A stretch of 64,000 nt of DNA, from positions 27,402-91,401 of the forward strand of contig NZ_JABFCN010000057.1 in the NCBI RefSeq assembly GCF_013087515.1, read 5' to 3'. This DNA comes from Rhizobium sophorae. Its GTDB lineage: Bacteria; Pseudomonadota; Alphaproteobacteria; Rhizobiales; Rhizobiaceae. Positions within the stretch are counted from its first letter, which is position 1. The number at the start of each line of letters is the position of its first letter. Under the pieces are notes generated by a model, which was given only the letters and a program-made list of their open reading frames with translations, was not told the origin of the DNA and made no database searches. A program made the translations under genes and the position numbers. Shown here piece after piece: positions 34,100 through 42,860 of the stretch.

Positions 34100-34406
34100 G
34101 GTCTTTCCTCTCTTATCAATCAATCATTGAAATCGGCGGAACGGTCGGAGGCGGGTCCAGCAGCCGCGGCACGGATGCCGAGGCTTTCGGAGATGCCTTC
34201 GAGCGCGAATGTCTGCGCTGATCGAAAGCGATGCCTGGCATGGTGATGATCCGCTGTCGCGGGATCATCAGAATGCGGCCGCTACGACGCTTGCAGATAT
34301 AGGACGGCCCGGTTCCGATAACAGGGCCTGATGGCAGGGATGAGCGGAAACATCGACATCGAACCGACGCGTCGGGAGAGCGCACTGATTCTCAGGCGGG
34401 CCCGCG
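34100..34406. other. Gene-free region
   Basis: About 300 bases between the aldo/keto reductase start and the TetR stop. No gene or clear palindrome is visible. The promoter for the reductase should lie near 34105-34180, where ATCAATCAATCATTG repeats occur. Confidence 0.4.
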
Positions 34407-35042
34407 TCAACGCCTGGTCTTTGCCTCGTCGCCGAATTCCGCCAGCATCTTCCAGAGGTCGGCGAAAATCTCCCGGGCGAAATCCTGCGGCGAAGCACTT
34501 GGCGGGCGCTGCTGCCAGAGCTCAGCCCCGACGCGCAGCGCACCGATGACGGTTGCCGCAAGCACGCGCATGCGGGGCCGCTCAAGCGGATCCCCTCCCT
34601 TGCGCAGAAGCAGCGCCTCGGCGAGCTTCTGTTCGAGTTTGGCATATTTCAGCTGGTCGCGGGCCTTCAGCGCCGGCGTGCGATGGATGAGGTCCCCAAG
34701 CGCCAGACCAGGCTCGTCGACGGCCGCGATGACGGTTGCGGTGATCGCCGCCTCGACCGCGGTGACGGAGGATTCGTCCGCCGGCCTTGCGGCGATTGCC
34801 GCCATCAGGCGATCGGCGAAGGCATCCTGCCAGGCGAAAACCACCTCTTCCTTGGAGGGGAAATAATCGAAGAAACTGCGTTTGGAGACATCGGCCGCCT
34901 CGGTGATGTCCTCGATCGTCGTGGCCTCGAAGCCGCGCTGCAGGAAGAGGCTCATCGCCGCCTGCTCGATGCGCTCGCGCGTCTGCCGCCGCTTGCGTTC
35001 CCGCCTGCCTTCCGTCGTTTCCGTCCGCTTGTTCTCAGCCAT
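34407..35042 (-). CDS. TetR/AcrR regulator
   Basis: 211 residues. DNA-binding domain at about 16-62 (RERIEQAAMSLFLQRGFEATT, ITEAADVSKRSFFDYFPSKEEVV), the type seen in broad-specificity repressors. No effector class is evident in the C-terminus. It lies 19 bases downstream of the methyltransferase gene at 35062 in the same orientation, so it is possibly cotranscribed. Confidence 0.88.
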   Translation of the reverse strand: MAENKRTETTEGRRERKRRQTRERIEQAAMSLFLQRGFEATTIEDITEAADVSKRSFFDYFPSKEEVVFAWQDAFADRLMAAIAARPADESSVTAVEAAITATVIAAVDEPGLALGDLIHRTPALKARDQLKYAKLEQKLAEALLLRKGGDPLERPRMRVLAATVIGALRVGAELWQQRPPSASPQDFAREIFADLWKMLAEFGDEAKTRR

Positions 35043-35061
35043 TCCGGTCCGGCATCATCCT

Positions 35062-35733
35062 TCAGCCGCCGGTTTCGTTGGAAAAGGCGGCGACATCGTC
35101 GATGTCAGCCGCGCTTTCACGATAGCTGAAGCGCTCGCGCGACAGTTCCAGCGGCTTGCGGCGCGAAATCCGGTAGACCGAGGCCGGCGGCAGGTTGCGG
35201 ACCGTGCCGCCGATGCGCACCGCCTTCAGACCGAGACGGTCGAGGATCGGCCGCGGCACCGGGCAGCGCGGACCATAGGTGAACTGATAGACGGCGCCGC
35301 CGGGGCGCATATAGGCGAAGGCGCCGGCCAAGATCGAGGCGATCTTGCGCGGCGACATGGAGAGCAGCGGCAGGCCACTGACAACCGCGCCGACCGGTTC
35401 GCCTTCGAAAATATCGGCATGGGCGAGATGGGCGGCATCCATTTGCAACACACGCGCCGTCGGAAAACGCGCCTGCAGCGATGAGATGAATTCCGGACCG
35501 TACTCGATCAGGGTCAGATCCGCTTCGCTTACCCCGCGAGCCAGCAGCGCCCGGGTGAAGACGCCGGTTCCCGGGCCGAGCTCGATAATCGGCCCGTCGA
35601 GTGCGGCAATTTCACTGGTCATGATCCTGGCAAGCGAATCCCCCGACGGCGCGATCGCCGCTACCCGAAGCGGGTTACTGACCCAGGAGCGGAAAAAATG
35701 CAGGAAATCGGAGCATGCGGCCTTTGCAGTCAT
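35062..35733 (-). CDS. Phospholipid N-methyltransferase-like SAM enzyme
   Basis: 223 residues resembling rhizobial PmtA: N-terminal FLHFFRSWVSNPLRVAAIAPSGDSLA, SAM-binding IIELGPGTGVFTRALLARG near 50, and GLPLLSMSP near 119. PmtA methylates phosphatidylethanolamine towards phosphatidylcholine in rhizobia, and rRNA-dimethylase-like proteins share the fold, so this may be a paralogue with another substrate. GGTGGGA precedes ATG 35733. Confidence 0.75.
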   Translation of the reverse strand: MTAKAACSDFLHFFRSWVSNPLRVAAIAPSGDSLARIMTSEIAALDGPIIELGPGTGVFTRALLARGVSEADLTLIEYGPEFISSLQARFPTARVLQMDAAHLAHADIFEGEPVGAVVSGLPLLSMSPRKIASILAGAFAYMRPGGAVYQFTYGPRCPVPRPILDRLGLKAVRIGGTVRNLPPASVYRISRRKPLELSRERFSYRESAADIDDVAAFSNETGG

Positions 35734-36173
35734 GACTATCCCACCTGTCTGAAATTCGATTGATTTTGAAAAAGGACCATCGCGGCGAGCATGGCAATTC
35801 CAAGGCAGAGGCGTCAATCGCTCGTCGCTGCGGCTTTTCGCAACACCGCTGCCAACAGTTGTTAGATTTCGTACTTATTGCATTTTTGCATTCGATGCAA
35901 CATCTGTGCGCTGCAGTTAGGGAAGGTTATGCCGTCTCCGGCTGGCCGCTACCTCTACGCAAGGGGTGGCCAAAGGCGAACAACCTCTCTTTCGTCATGC
36001 TCGGGCTTGTCCCGAGCATCTACAGCCGGTCGATACGCAGCAGATCCTCGGCACAAGGCCGAGGATGACGCCGAGGCGAGAGCGAGGTTTGTCCATAAAC
36101 TGAGGGCGGCTCGGAAGCCGCCCTTTCAGCCCAACGCGGGCTGCTCATGATCGCGAAAACGCCAAGCGTCTCG
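35734..36173. other. Gene-free region with palindromic element
   Basis: Contains the paired hairpins described below and, at 36103-36124, a hairpin (AGGGCGGC with GCCGCCCT, 6-base loop, then TTT) that may end a rightward transcript or the leftward gene ending at 36174. No coding sequence is supported. Confidence 0.45.
35994..36070. repeat. Two-hairpin palindromic intergenic element
   Basis: ATGCTCGGG (35997-36005) pairs with CCCGAGCAT (36011-36019), and ATCCTCGGC (36044-36052) with GCCGAGGAT (36058-36066). In addition the two ends, GTCATGCTCGG and CCGAGGATGAC, are complementary to each other at 10 of 11 positions, so the whole element is a larger palindrome. Confidence 0.7.
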
Positions 36174-36479
36174 TCAGTAGTTGCAGCTGGAGCCGCTCCC
36201 CGGGTTGAAGCCGAGCTTGCAATCCATCTTGAGCGGCTTCTTCGGGTTCATCATGTAAGGCGTCATCGGACCTGAAGTTTCCGAGCTGCGCTCACCGATC
36301 GAACCGGTCGTGCGCCGGTCGTGCTGCACCGTGGTTTCTTGTTGGGCCACTGGACGCTCGGCTGCACCCTGCTCTGTCGCGCTGGACTGGAGGGGAGCTG
36401 CCGTGGCCGAGAAGGCCGAAAGGCCGAGGATTGCGCCGAAGGCAGCGGCGATCAGGCCGTTCTTGAAAGTCGTGGTCAT
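36174..36479 (-). CDS. Small exported protein, unknown function
   Basis: 101 residues with a clear signal peptide (MTTTFKNGLIAAAFGAILGL, cleavage after ATAA about residue 28). The mature part is Gln/Thr/Ser-rich and ends in GFNPGSGSSCNY with two cysteines. It has a TGSI motif, as does the next protein at 36634. AAGGAGAC lies before the ATG. Confidence 0.72.
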   Translation of the reverse strand: MTTTFKNGLIAAAFGAILGLSAFSATAAPLQSSATEQGAAERPVAQQETTVQHDRRTTGSIGERSSETSGPMTPYMMNPKKPLKMDCKLGFNPGSGSSCNY

Positions 36480-36596
36480 TTTCGTCTCCTTGGGAGGATT
36501 CGGGGAATTTACGCCCCGGAGTTAGGAAGGCGATCTGTCACATACTACGGGGCTAAAGCGGAGGTCACGGATATGTGAGCGGCGGGCCGATCAAGA

Positions 36597-36622
36597 AAAG
36601 GGCGGCTCGTCGCCGCCTTTTT
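36597..36622 (-). terminator. Bidirectional-type terminator
   Basis: GGCGGC (36601-36606) and GCCGCC (36612-36617) flank a 5-base loop, with AAAAG on one side and TTTTT on the other. On the minus strand it follows the gene ending at 36634 and is succeeded by CTTTTCTT. Confidence 0.75.
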
Positions 36623-36633
36623 CATTTGCCGGC

Positions 36634-37005
36634 TCAATAGCCGTTATCACAGGGCATGCTGCCCGGACCGATCGATCCGGAAAACGTAGGGTTGCACATT
36701 TCCGGAGCTGCCGGCCTATTCACCGGCAGGCGGGCGATAGAGCCCGTGGTGCCGGCCTCGACGCCGAAGGCGGCAAGCGGATACCAGTAGCCATCGGAAT
36801 GGCGGCGAGTGCCGGGACGCTCCGTGCGAAAGCCCTGATAGCCATGCCAGGTGCCGGCATGTGATTTATATTGCACCACTTTTACGTCCGAGACAGCAGG
36901 CGGCCGAACCGTCTGAACGGGTGCTGCCTGCGCGGGGATGATCGACGTGAGGGCGAGAAGGGCGCCGAGCGCGGCGGTGGATGGGGCAAGTCTGAACATC
37001 TTCAT
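36634..37005 (-). CDS. Small exported protein, possibly BA14K-related
   Basis: 123 residues with a signal peptide (cleavage after AQA about residue 27). The mature part has a W-G-Y-rich middle (GTWHGYQGFRTERPGTRRHSDGYWYPLAAFG) and a TGSIARLP motif, loosely like exported BA14K-type proteins of Rhizobiales, but the match is weak. AGGAGG precedes the ATG. It is followed by a terminator. Confidence 0.7.
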   Translation of the reverse strand: MKMFRLAPSTAALGALLALTSIIPAQAAPVQTVRPPAVSDVKVVQYKSHAGTWHGYQGFRTERPGTRRHSDGYWYPLAAFGVEAGTTGSIARLPVNRPAAPEMCNPTFSGSIGPGSMPCDNGY

Positions 37006-37193
37006 GATAAACCCTCCTTATGGATTTATCTCGGTAGAATGCCGTTCAGACCAGCGGAGTTCCGCGACTCGACCGCAATTCCAAAACTCGTGATTGCAGG
37101 CGATCCGGCGTGACTAAATCGCCAAAAAACGTGAAAAGTCGCGATCAGGAAAGGGCTCCAACGGCGCTGGTGATGAACCTGAATTCTCTGTTC

Positions 37194-37514
37194 TCAATTC
37201 GCGTATAATGTCCGGTAGCCCTGCCCAGAGAGGCAGGCGACATATTGGCGATGGGCGGCGGCGCGCGCCGTGGTTTCGGCTTCCAACTCATCCGCCCCGG
37301 CATAGCCGGTCAGCTGGGCGCGCAGCTGATACTGCTTCCTCGCCTCGTCATACATGGCGTTGCCGTCGGTCATGCAAAGGCCGTGCGCAACAGCAGGCGG
37401 ATTGACCGGCACGCCGACCGCCAGGAGCACGGGATCATTGGCATGGTCGATGCAGCCGCCAAGGGCCGTCATCATCGCCAGGGCAGCCAGAGCCCGAAAA
37501 ATTCCCACCGTCAT
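37194..37514 (-). CDS. Small lipoprotein, unknown function
   Basis: 106 residues with a lipoprotein signal peptide and lipobox ALGGC (Cys about 20). The mature part is helical and contains two more cysteines. CCGGAGGAA precedes ATG 37514; longer starts are not supported. No family recognised. Confidence 0.72.
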   Translation of the reverse strand: MTVGIFRALAALAMMTALGGCIDHANDPVLLAVGVPVNPPAVAHGLCMTDGNAMYDEARKQYQLRAQLTGYAGADELEAETTARAAAHRQYVACLSGQGYRTLYAN

Positions 37515-37775
37515 GCATTCCTCCGGCTGAAGCGCCTCTGAATCACCAGACCTGCGGATACATGCGCAAGGTTGCGCGAAACTAGGCAAACCGATCTTCG
37601 AGGCAAAAGCCGCCGCTCGCCTGCCAACTCCGGCCGGACGGGTAAGCAGCATATCCATCCTTGTCAGCCATGTGGGCTAAGAACGGCAGCGCCTCGAAAG
37701 TTTAAATATTGCTTAAATATTATATTAATGCTTACTTATAGTCGTAGACGCTAATCTTTTCGGGAGAGAAAGATT

Positions 37776-38477
37776 ATGGTTTCGCCGTGGGTAAACGACG
37801 CGCTGTCGCACGCACAATCAGCTTTTTCCAGCAAGACAGACACAAATATCCTCGAGGTCGGAGGCGGCTCCCGCACGCATATCCCCTTGAAAGGAGCGAG
37901 ATATACCGTTGTCGATATCTCCAAGGAGCAGCTCGAGAAGAACAAGGACGCCGCTGAGCGGATCCTCGGCGATGCTCAAACCATCGACTATGGAGATCGT
38001 CACTTCGACGCCTGCGTCTTCTGGGACGTTCTCGAGCATTTGGAAAGCCCGCGCTCTGCCTTGTTGAGAGCCCATGACACCCTGTCTCCCGGTGGACTGG
38101 TGTTCGTCAAGGGCCCGATCTTGAACTCAGCCAAGGGGATCTTCACCGATCTGACGCCCTGGTGGACCCACGTCTTGTTCTATCGCTACGTGCTCAGGCA
38201 GAAAAACGCCGGAAAGCCGGGTTATGCCCCCTTTCGCGTCGAGCACGCCGCAGAGGCATCCCATTCAGAGATTGCGGGGACATTGAAAGAACTCGGCATG
38301 GATGTCGTATTCGTCGGCGAGTATGTGTCGACACAGGTGCATGCGCTCAAGGACCGAATTCCCCCGCTTTATTGGCTCTATGAAGCTTTCGGCCTTCTGC
38401 TTCGCACGGTTTCGGCCGGGAAGATCGGGGGGCGGGAGACGGAGTTTCTGATCGTGGCAAAGTGCCTCCGACAGTAA
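37776..38477 (+). CDS. SAM-dependent methyltransferase
   Basis: 233 residues, class I fold: ILEVGGGSRTHIP near 24, VVDISKEQLEKN near 42, FDACVFWDVLEHLESP near 74-89, and LSPGGLVFVKGP near 101. This resembles the methyltransferase-11/23 type that modifies small molecules or sugars, target unknown. GGGAGAG precedes the ATG. The upstream 100 bases are AT-rich with repeated TAAATATT. GC is slightly below that of its neighbours. Confidence 0.8.
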   Translation: MVSPWVNDALSHAQSAFSSKTDTNILEVGGGSRTHIPLKGARYTVVDISKEQLEKNKDAAERILGDAQTIDYGDRHFDACVFWDVLEHLESPRSALLRAHDTLSPGGLVFVKGPILNSAKGIFTDLTPWWTHVLFYRYVLRQKNAGKPGYAPFRVEHAAEASHSEIAGTLKELGMDVVFVGEYVSTQVHALKDRIPPLYWLYEAFGLLLRTVSAGKIGGRETEFLIVAKCLRQ

Positions 38478-38502
38478 CTCCTCACCAGAATCTATATAGC
38501 AC

Positions 38503-38618
38503 TTCGGAATCCCGAAATTGGTTGGGCATTGAAATCATTCAGCGTTTCTCCCTGTCGACAGCTCACGAAGCGCGGCGGATTTCGGAATCCCGAAGCGGGG
38601 GGATTTCGGGATTCCGAA
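38503..38618. repeat. Three palindromic 14-base repeats
   Basis: TTCGGAATCCCGAA occurs at 38503-38516 and 38581-38594, and its reverse complement TTCGGGATTCCGAA at 38605-38618. Each is itself a near-perfect palindrome. The last two lie inside the 3' end of the winged-helix gene, and the first lies beyond its stop. Confidence 0.8.
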
Positions 38619-39150
38619 GTGGGGCTTTTTTCTTCCTGCCGACGCGCCCGCGTTTGTCGGCGGCAATCTTGCGGTCGGTCTCGGACCATTTCCGGCATCT
38701 TTCCACCGTGCATCGTTTCCATTCATCCGTCGGTGGCGCACCCTCATGGTCACCGACAAAGGTCAGCTTGAACCGGTTGGGATGCGCAACCCCGCTGCCC
38801 GCCCGGCCGCGGCGAACTTTTATCAGCCCCTTATATTCGAGCTCATCAATCGCATCGGCCACATATTCGCCGGTCACGCCGTAAGACACGAACTGAGGAT
38901 GGGTCACGACAAGCTTGCCGTTTTCCAAGCCGGCGTGCGACGTGTGCTCGATGACGATGCGGAAGAAGGCGCGGCAGGCATTCGCACTCAATGTGGTGAA
39001 GGCCGCAGATTCCAGCAGCTGAATGGTGAACCATTGCCAGCGAAGACTGCCGTCATCCGTGCCGCTCGGCGGGGCGGTATGCTTGCGCACCATCGCCCGC
39101 GTCTTTCCCTGACTGGTTCGGCTTTTGTCGCGAGGGTTGAATTCCGCCAT
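38563..39150 (-). CDS. Winged-helix DNA-binding protein of phage/plasmid-replication type
   Basis: 195 residues. A winged-helix core lies at about 50-115 (LSANACRAFFRIVIEH, GVTGEYVADAIDELEYKGLIKVRRG), similar in outline to replication-initiation or phage regulatory proteins found scattered in rhizobial genomes. The C-terminus is basic (KRGRVGRKKKAP) and then repeats LRNPEIPP/LRDSEIRR, encoded by the 14-base palindromes. No functional homologue is certain. Confidence 0.65.
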   Translation of the reverse strand: MAEFNPRDKSRTSQGKTRAMVRKHTAPPSGTDDGSLRWQWFTIQLLESAAFTTLSANACRAFFRIVIEHTSHAGLENGKLVVTHPQFVSYGVTGEYVADAIDELEYKGLIKVRRGRAGSGVAHPNRFKLTFVGDHEGAPPTDEWKRCTVERCRKWSETDRKIAADKRGRVGRKKKAPLRNPEIPPLRDSEIRRAS

Positions 39151-39428
39151 CAGCCCCTCGCCCGTGTTGTCGGTCGGTATCCGCCCGCCCTCCCGAGCCT
39201 GTTGCGGGAACTCCGTTCATGCAGCGCGTGACGGCCAAAGCTCGTCCGGGCCATCGCCTCATTCCTGAGAAAAAATTTGCTCAGCATCTAACAACCCGTG
39301 GTTGCAATAGCGGCAAACCTAGCGCAAGAACGATCCATGAACTAGGAAAATATTCTTAGTTGTAATCTTCTATTATCCAGTCCCTTCTGCTAGCATCGCT
39401 GCAATGAATCTCGGGGGGTAGAAGCGCG

Positions 39429-39854
39429 ATGCGAATAAGCGGTATGGGGAAGAAGAGCGTGGTCGTTTGCGTCCGGCGATTGCCGGCATTGTTTTCGATC
39501 TTACTGGCAAGTGCCGTCCAAGCCTTTCCCTGCGATCAGCCGATCATGATATCTAACTGGGCGTTCTGTGCGACCGCCAACGTGAGCGATGAGGGCGGTG
39601 ACGCTGATTGGAAAATCGTTCCTGCCTGGACTCGCGAGAAAGCCATAAGCGCATATTTCGGAAACGATCCGCGGCTCTTAGCAAACCACGGACTTTGCAA
39701 CGCCAAATTCCATCGCGTTGTACTCTGCCAGCCGGGATGGCAAACGGGCAACCCGGATGAGTGCTCATATCTGGTTTGCAGCGGCTATTACTCATCTTTG
39801 GTCGGGAAGGAAGAAAGGGAAGACTATTTGAGAGACCACCCGACCGCTCAATAG
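39429..39854 (+). CDS. Exported cysteine-containing protein, unknown function
   Basis: 141 residues with an N-terminal basic and hydrophobic signal (cleavage after VQA about residue 32) and six cysteines in the mature part, suggesting disulphides in the periplasm. The C-terminal part reads CSYLVCSGYYSSLVGKEEREDYL. ATG 39429 or 39444 could be used. No family recognised. The 300 bases upstream are AT-rich, unlike the region on average. Confidence 0.62.
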   Translation: MRISGMGKKSVVVCVRRLPALFSILLASAVQAFPCDQPIMISNWAFCATANVSDEGGDADWKIVPAWTREKAISAYFGNDPRLLANHGLCNAKFHRVVLCQPGWQTGNPDECSYLVCSGYYSSLVGKEEREDYLRDHPTAQ

Positions 39855-40055
39855 TTGCTTCGCTGTCTTGGGGCAGAGATTGGAGCGGCCGATGAGAAGT
39901 GCTTAACCTTGATCTCCCGATCTCAATCTTGAAAACCTGAAGCAATTTCGCGCAAACGATTATTGTAACGTTGGCACTACCCATTCTCTTCATCAGCCAA
40001 TAAGCTCGCGGCCGGCAGCCGGATGGCGCGCCACAACCTTCAATGTTCGGAGGCC

Positions 40056-40505
40056 ATGCCCGCGTGACATCACTGCACTGGAAGAGATTCGTCTGGTTTT
40101 GCGTGGCCTCATACTCTCCCATCCGGCATGGTCCGCCGGCGGCGTCACGATCCCCGGCTACGCGCCAGCGACCGGCGTCGAGCGCAGCTACCGCGTTCAA
40201 AAAGCGACCGAGACCGATATGTCATTCTGGTTCGACAAATCAGGCGCCCGCCGGTGACGGCGCGCGGCGCGTTTCGCCAGACTATGACCGTCCTGTCGCG
40301 GGATGAAGACGGCATGCGGGTCCGCTGGTCCCTCAGCGCCGATTTGCCGGAAGGCATTGCGGGCCTTGCCGACAGCTATCAGATGAACCTGCTCTATCGG
40401 AATTCCCTCACGGCCTATGGCACCGCGGGCAAACGAAACCGGGAAGAGGCGCGACAGGCGTTCATCGACGCTGCGATCGAAGCCGGAATCCCGATCAAGG
40501 AATGA
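40056..40505 (+). pseudogene. Frameshifted hypothetical gene
   Basis: One continuous protein can be read only by changing frame. From about 40063 the frame RDITALEEIRLVLRGLILSH ... FDKSGAR runs to a TGA at 40251, while the continuation VTARGAFRQTMTVLSRDEDG ... IEAGIPIKE runs in the frame ending at 40505. Restoring one base in a C/G run near 40246 joins them as GARPVTARG. A second one-base change is needed near 40060 to connect the ATG at 40056, which has GGAG before it. Function unknown. Confidence 0.65.
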
Positions 40506-40804
40506 GGCCACGCGCCGTGCGGCGCCTATTTGGCGCTGGACGGCGAGCGGTCATCTCGGCCCGCCATCCAGCGTGATGACGCAGAGATTATACGCGATCA
40601 GCCATCATAATGGCCAGACAATGCTGCCTCCGCAGACGCCCTTCGTCACAATTGACCCGGTCGCGCGAAGGTCGGTCACCGCTTTCAGCCAGCCCGACTT
40701 GGGAGACGGAAGAGGCACTACCGTGCCGGCGTGCAGATCAGCGACCCAGAGATCATGTCGCTTTCAGTCCACGAACTTCTAAAACCGCGACGCTGGCAGG
40801 AACG
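40506..40804. other. Gene-free region
   Basis: About 300 bases between the broken gene and the end of the adenylate cyclase gene. No coding frame with a ribosome site is seen. Confidence 0.4.
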
Positions 40805-42676
40805 TCAAGCCGTCTCCGGGGCTTTGGCTCTCGCCAGGTCTTGCAGGAACTCTTCCATCAAGGGCTTGTCGCCGAACCGGCGATAAGCCCTTTCCGCTTC
40901 CAGCGAAAATGCCGGATGGGCTTCAACAAGGCTCGCCATGGTAGCCTGCGCCTTTTCAAGCTCTCCGCTTCCACCCTGCAACGCGGCTTGGATGAGAAGG
41001 CAATTCGCATCGCGGGGCGCCCTGACAAGACACTCGCTGATGACCGTGGCCGCCTCTTCGCGGCGGCCATCGGCATAAAGCGCCTGACCATGCACATAGG
41101 CATAATATTCCGGCGCCATAGGGTGCAGTCGGCGCGCCCGCTCGGCATTGGCGACAGCGTCTGAATACTCTCCAAACCGAACCTGCGCCTTGGCCAGCGC
41201 CATCATGCTGTCGGGATCGTTGGGGTTCAGTTCGACCGCGCGCTGCGCCGCCTGCAGTCCGCCGGAATAGTCCGCCTGCAGTGCAAGTCCGAAACTGATG
41301 ACCTGATATCCAAAACCGAGATTGGGATCGAGCCGCACGGCCTGCCGCGCCTCACTGAGACCCAGATCCAGCTCGGGCGCGGCCGCCTGACCGCCGGGCC
41401 TTTGCGCCACTTCGCCGATATAGGTCAGCGCAAGGCCTGCGCGGGCTGCGGCATAAGCCGGGTCCATTTCCAGGGCGCGCTGATACAGGACACGGGCATC
41501 GAGAATAGCGTTATGGTCAGTGGCGCCGTGCCGGTAACGGTTGCGGGCCTGCAAGACGAGATCATAGGCCTGCAGATTATCCGTCGGCCGCAGCGCCGCC
41601 GCTGCCGCTTCGCTTCGACCGATATAGGGCGCGAGCTGCGCGACGATTTCCGTGGTGAGCTCGCTCTGGACGGCGAAAACGTCAGCAACCTTCTTGTCGA
41701 AGCTGTGCGACCACAAGTGCGCCCCCGTGCCTACATCAATGAGCTGCGCCGAAACGCGGAGCTGGTCGCCTTCCCGGCGCGCGCTGCCTTCAACCACGTA
41801 ATCAACGCCAAGCTTTGCCGCGAGCTTGCGTACATCCGTTTCCTGACCGCGCACCGCATAAGTGGAATCGCGGGCGATGACCTGAAGCTCGGGATTACGA
41901 GCGAGCGCCGTGGTCACGTCCTCGGTCAGTCCGTCCGCAAAGTAAGGCTGGTTACCGCTGCCGCTCATGGTTGCGAACGGCATGACGGCGATCGAGGGTC
42001 TGGGGTCTCGACGGGTCTGGTCTAGAGAGAGTGCAGTTGGGATGCCGCTCACCATCGCTGCCAGCGGAAGGGGTGAAATCTGGGTGCCGATGAGAATGAG
42101 AGCGATGGCAGCAACGCCATAAGACCAGCGCGCCGCGCTGCAGCGCAGGACATGTGGCACCTGCTGCCAGATCGACCGGGGAGAGCCAGCCCGCCTTACG
42201 CGGTACACTTCAAGCAGCTCCGGAATATTCTTGGCGCGCCTGCGACCGAGCCGGGCGAACAGATCGCCGCGGTTGCGCTCGGCGGCCATCACCACAGCGC
42301 CGCTGACAAATATCTGGCCGGGCTCGGCCATGGCTTCAAGCCGGGCCGCGACGTTCACCCCATCCCCATAGACATCGCCATTATCCTCGATGACATCACC
42401 GAGGTTGATGCCGATCCGCAGCTTGAAAGGCCCGTCGTCAAAACCTTGCTGGATGGCAAGTGCCGCATCAACGGCCTCGTTGACGCTCGGGAACATCGCA
42501 AGGAAGCCGTCACCCATCGTTTTGAAGGTGGTTCCGCCATGGCGGGCGACAGTGGGGTCGATCAGGTGGTCAAAAACGGTACGCAGCTCCACATAGGTGG
42601 AAGACTCGTCCTCGGCCATCAGCCGGCTATAGTCGACGATGTCAGCGGCCATGATTGCCGCGAGCTTGCGTTGCAT
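40805..42676 (-). CDS. Class III adenylate cyclase with TolB-like and TPR domains
   Basis: 623 residues. The cyclase domain (1-165) keeps the metal Asp pair (AADIVDYSRLM and TMGDGFLAMF), the adenine-recognition Lys before it (FKTMGD), and the Asp/Asn/Arg set in YGDGVNVAARLE, so ATP-to-cAMP activity is predicted. A single membrane helix lies near 185-210. Then comes a TolB-like region near 228-350 (SIAVMPFATMSGSGNQPYFADG), then TPR helices to the end. GGGAGG precedes the ATG. It is followed upstream by a second cyclase of the same design. Confidence 0.9.
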   Translation of the reverse strand: MQRKLAAIMAADIVDYSRLMAEDESSTYVELRTVFDHLIDPTVARHGGTTFKTMGDGFLAMFPSVNEAVDAALAIQQGFDDGPFKLRIGINLGDVIEDNGDVYGDGVNVAARLEAMAEPGQIFVSGAVVMAAERNRGDLFARLGRRRAKNIPELLEVYRVRRAGSPRSIWQQVPHVLRCSAARWSYGVAAIALILIGTQISPLPLAAMVSGIPTALSLDQTRRDPRPSIAVMPFATMSGSGNQPYFADGLTEDVTTALARNPELQVIARDSTYAVRGQETDVRKLAAKLGVDYVVEGSARREGDQLRVSAQLIDVGTGAHLWSHSFDKKVADVFAVQSELTTEIVAQLAPYIGRSEAAAAALRPTDNLQAYDLVLQARNRYRHGATDHNAILDARVLYQRALEMDPAYAAARAGLALTYIGEVAQRPGGQAAAPELDLGLSEARQAVRLDPNLGFGYQVISFGLALQADYSGGLQAAQRAVELNPNDPDSMMALAKAQVRFGEYSDAVANAERARRLHPMAPEYYAYVHGQALYADGRREEAATVISECLVRAPRDANCLLIQAALQGGSGELEKAQATMASLVEAHPAFSLEAERAYRRFGDKPLMEEFLQDLARAKAPETA

Positions 42677-42860
42677 TTCAGCCTCCCAACGGAGTGGCTT
42701 GGCACACGGCCGGCACTGCTAACAATTAGTGTGCGGCGATCATTCAGACTAGTCCTGCAATTCGGGAAGCGGTAATCACTACAGCTCATAAATGCGTGAA
42801 TATTGAGACGGTCCGTCAATTGGCGGTCCGCCGGTCTCTACTTCGTCTGGAGCCGTCCCG

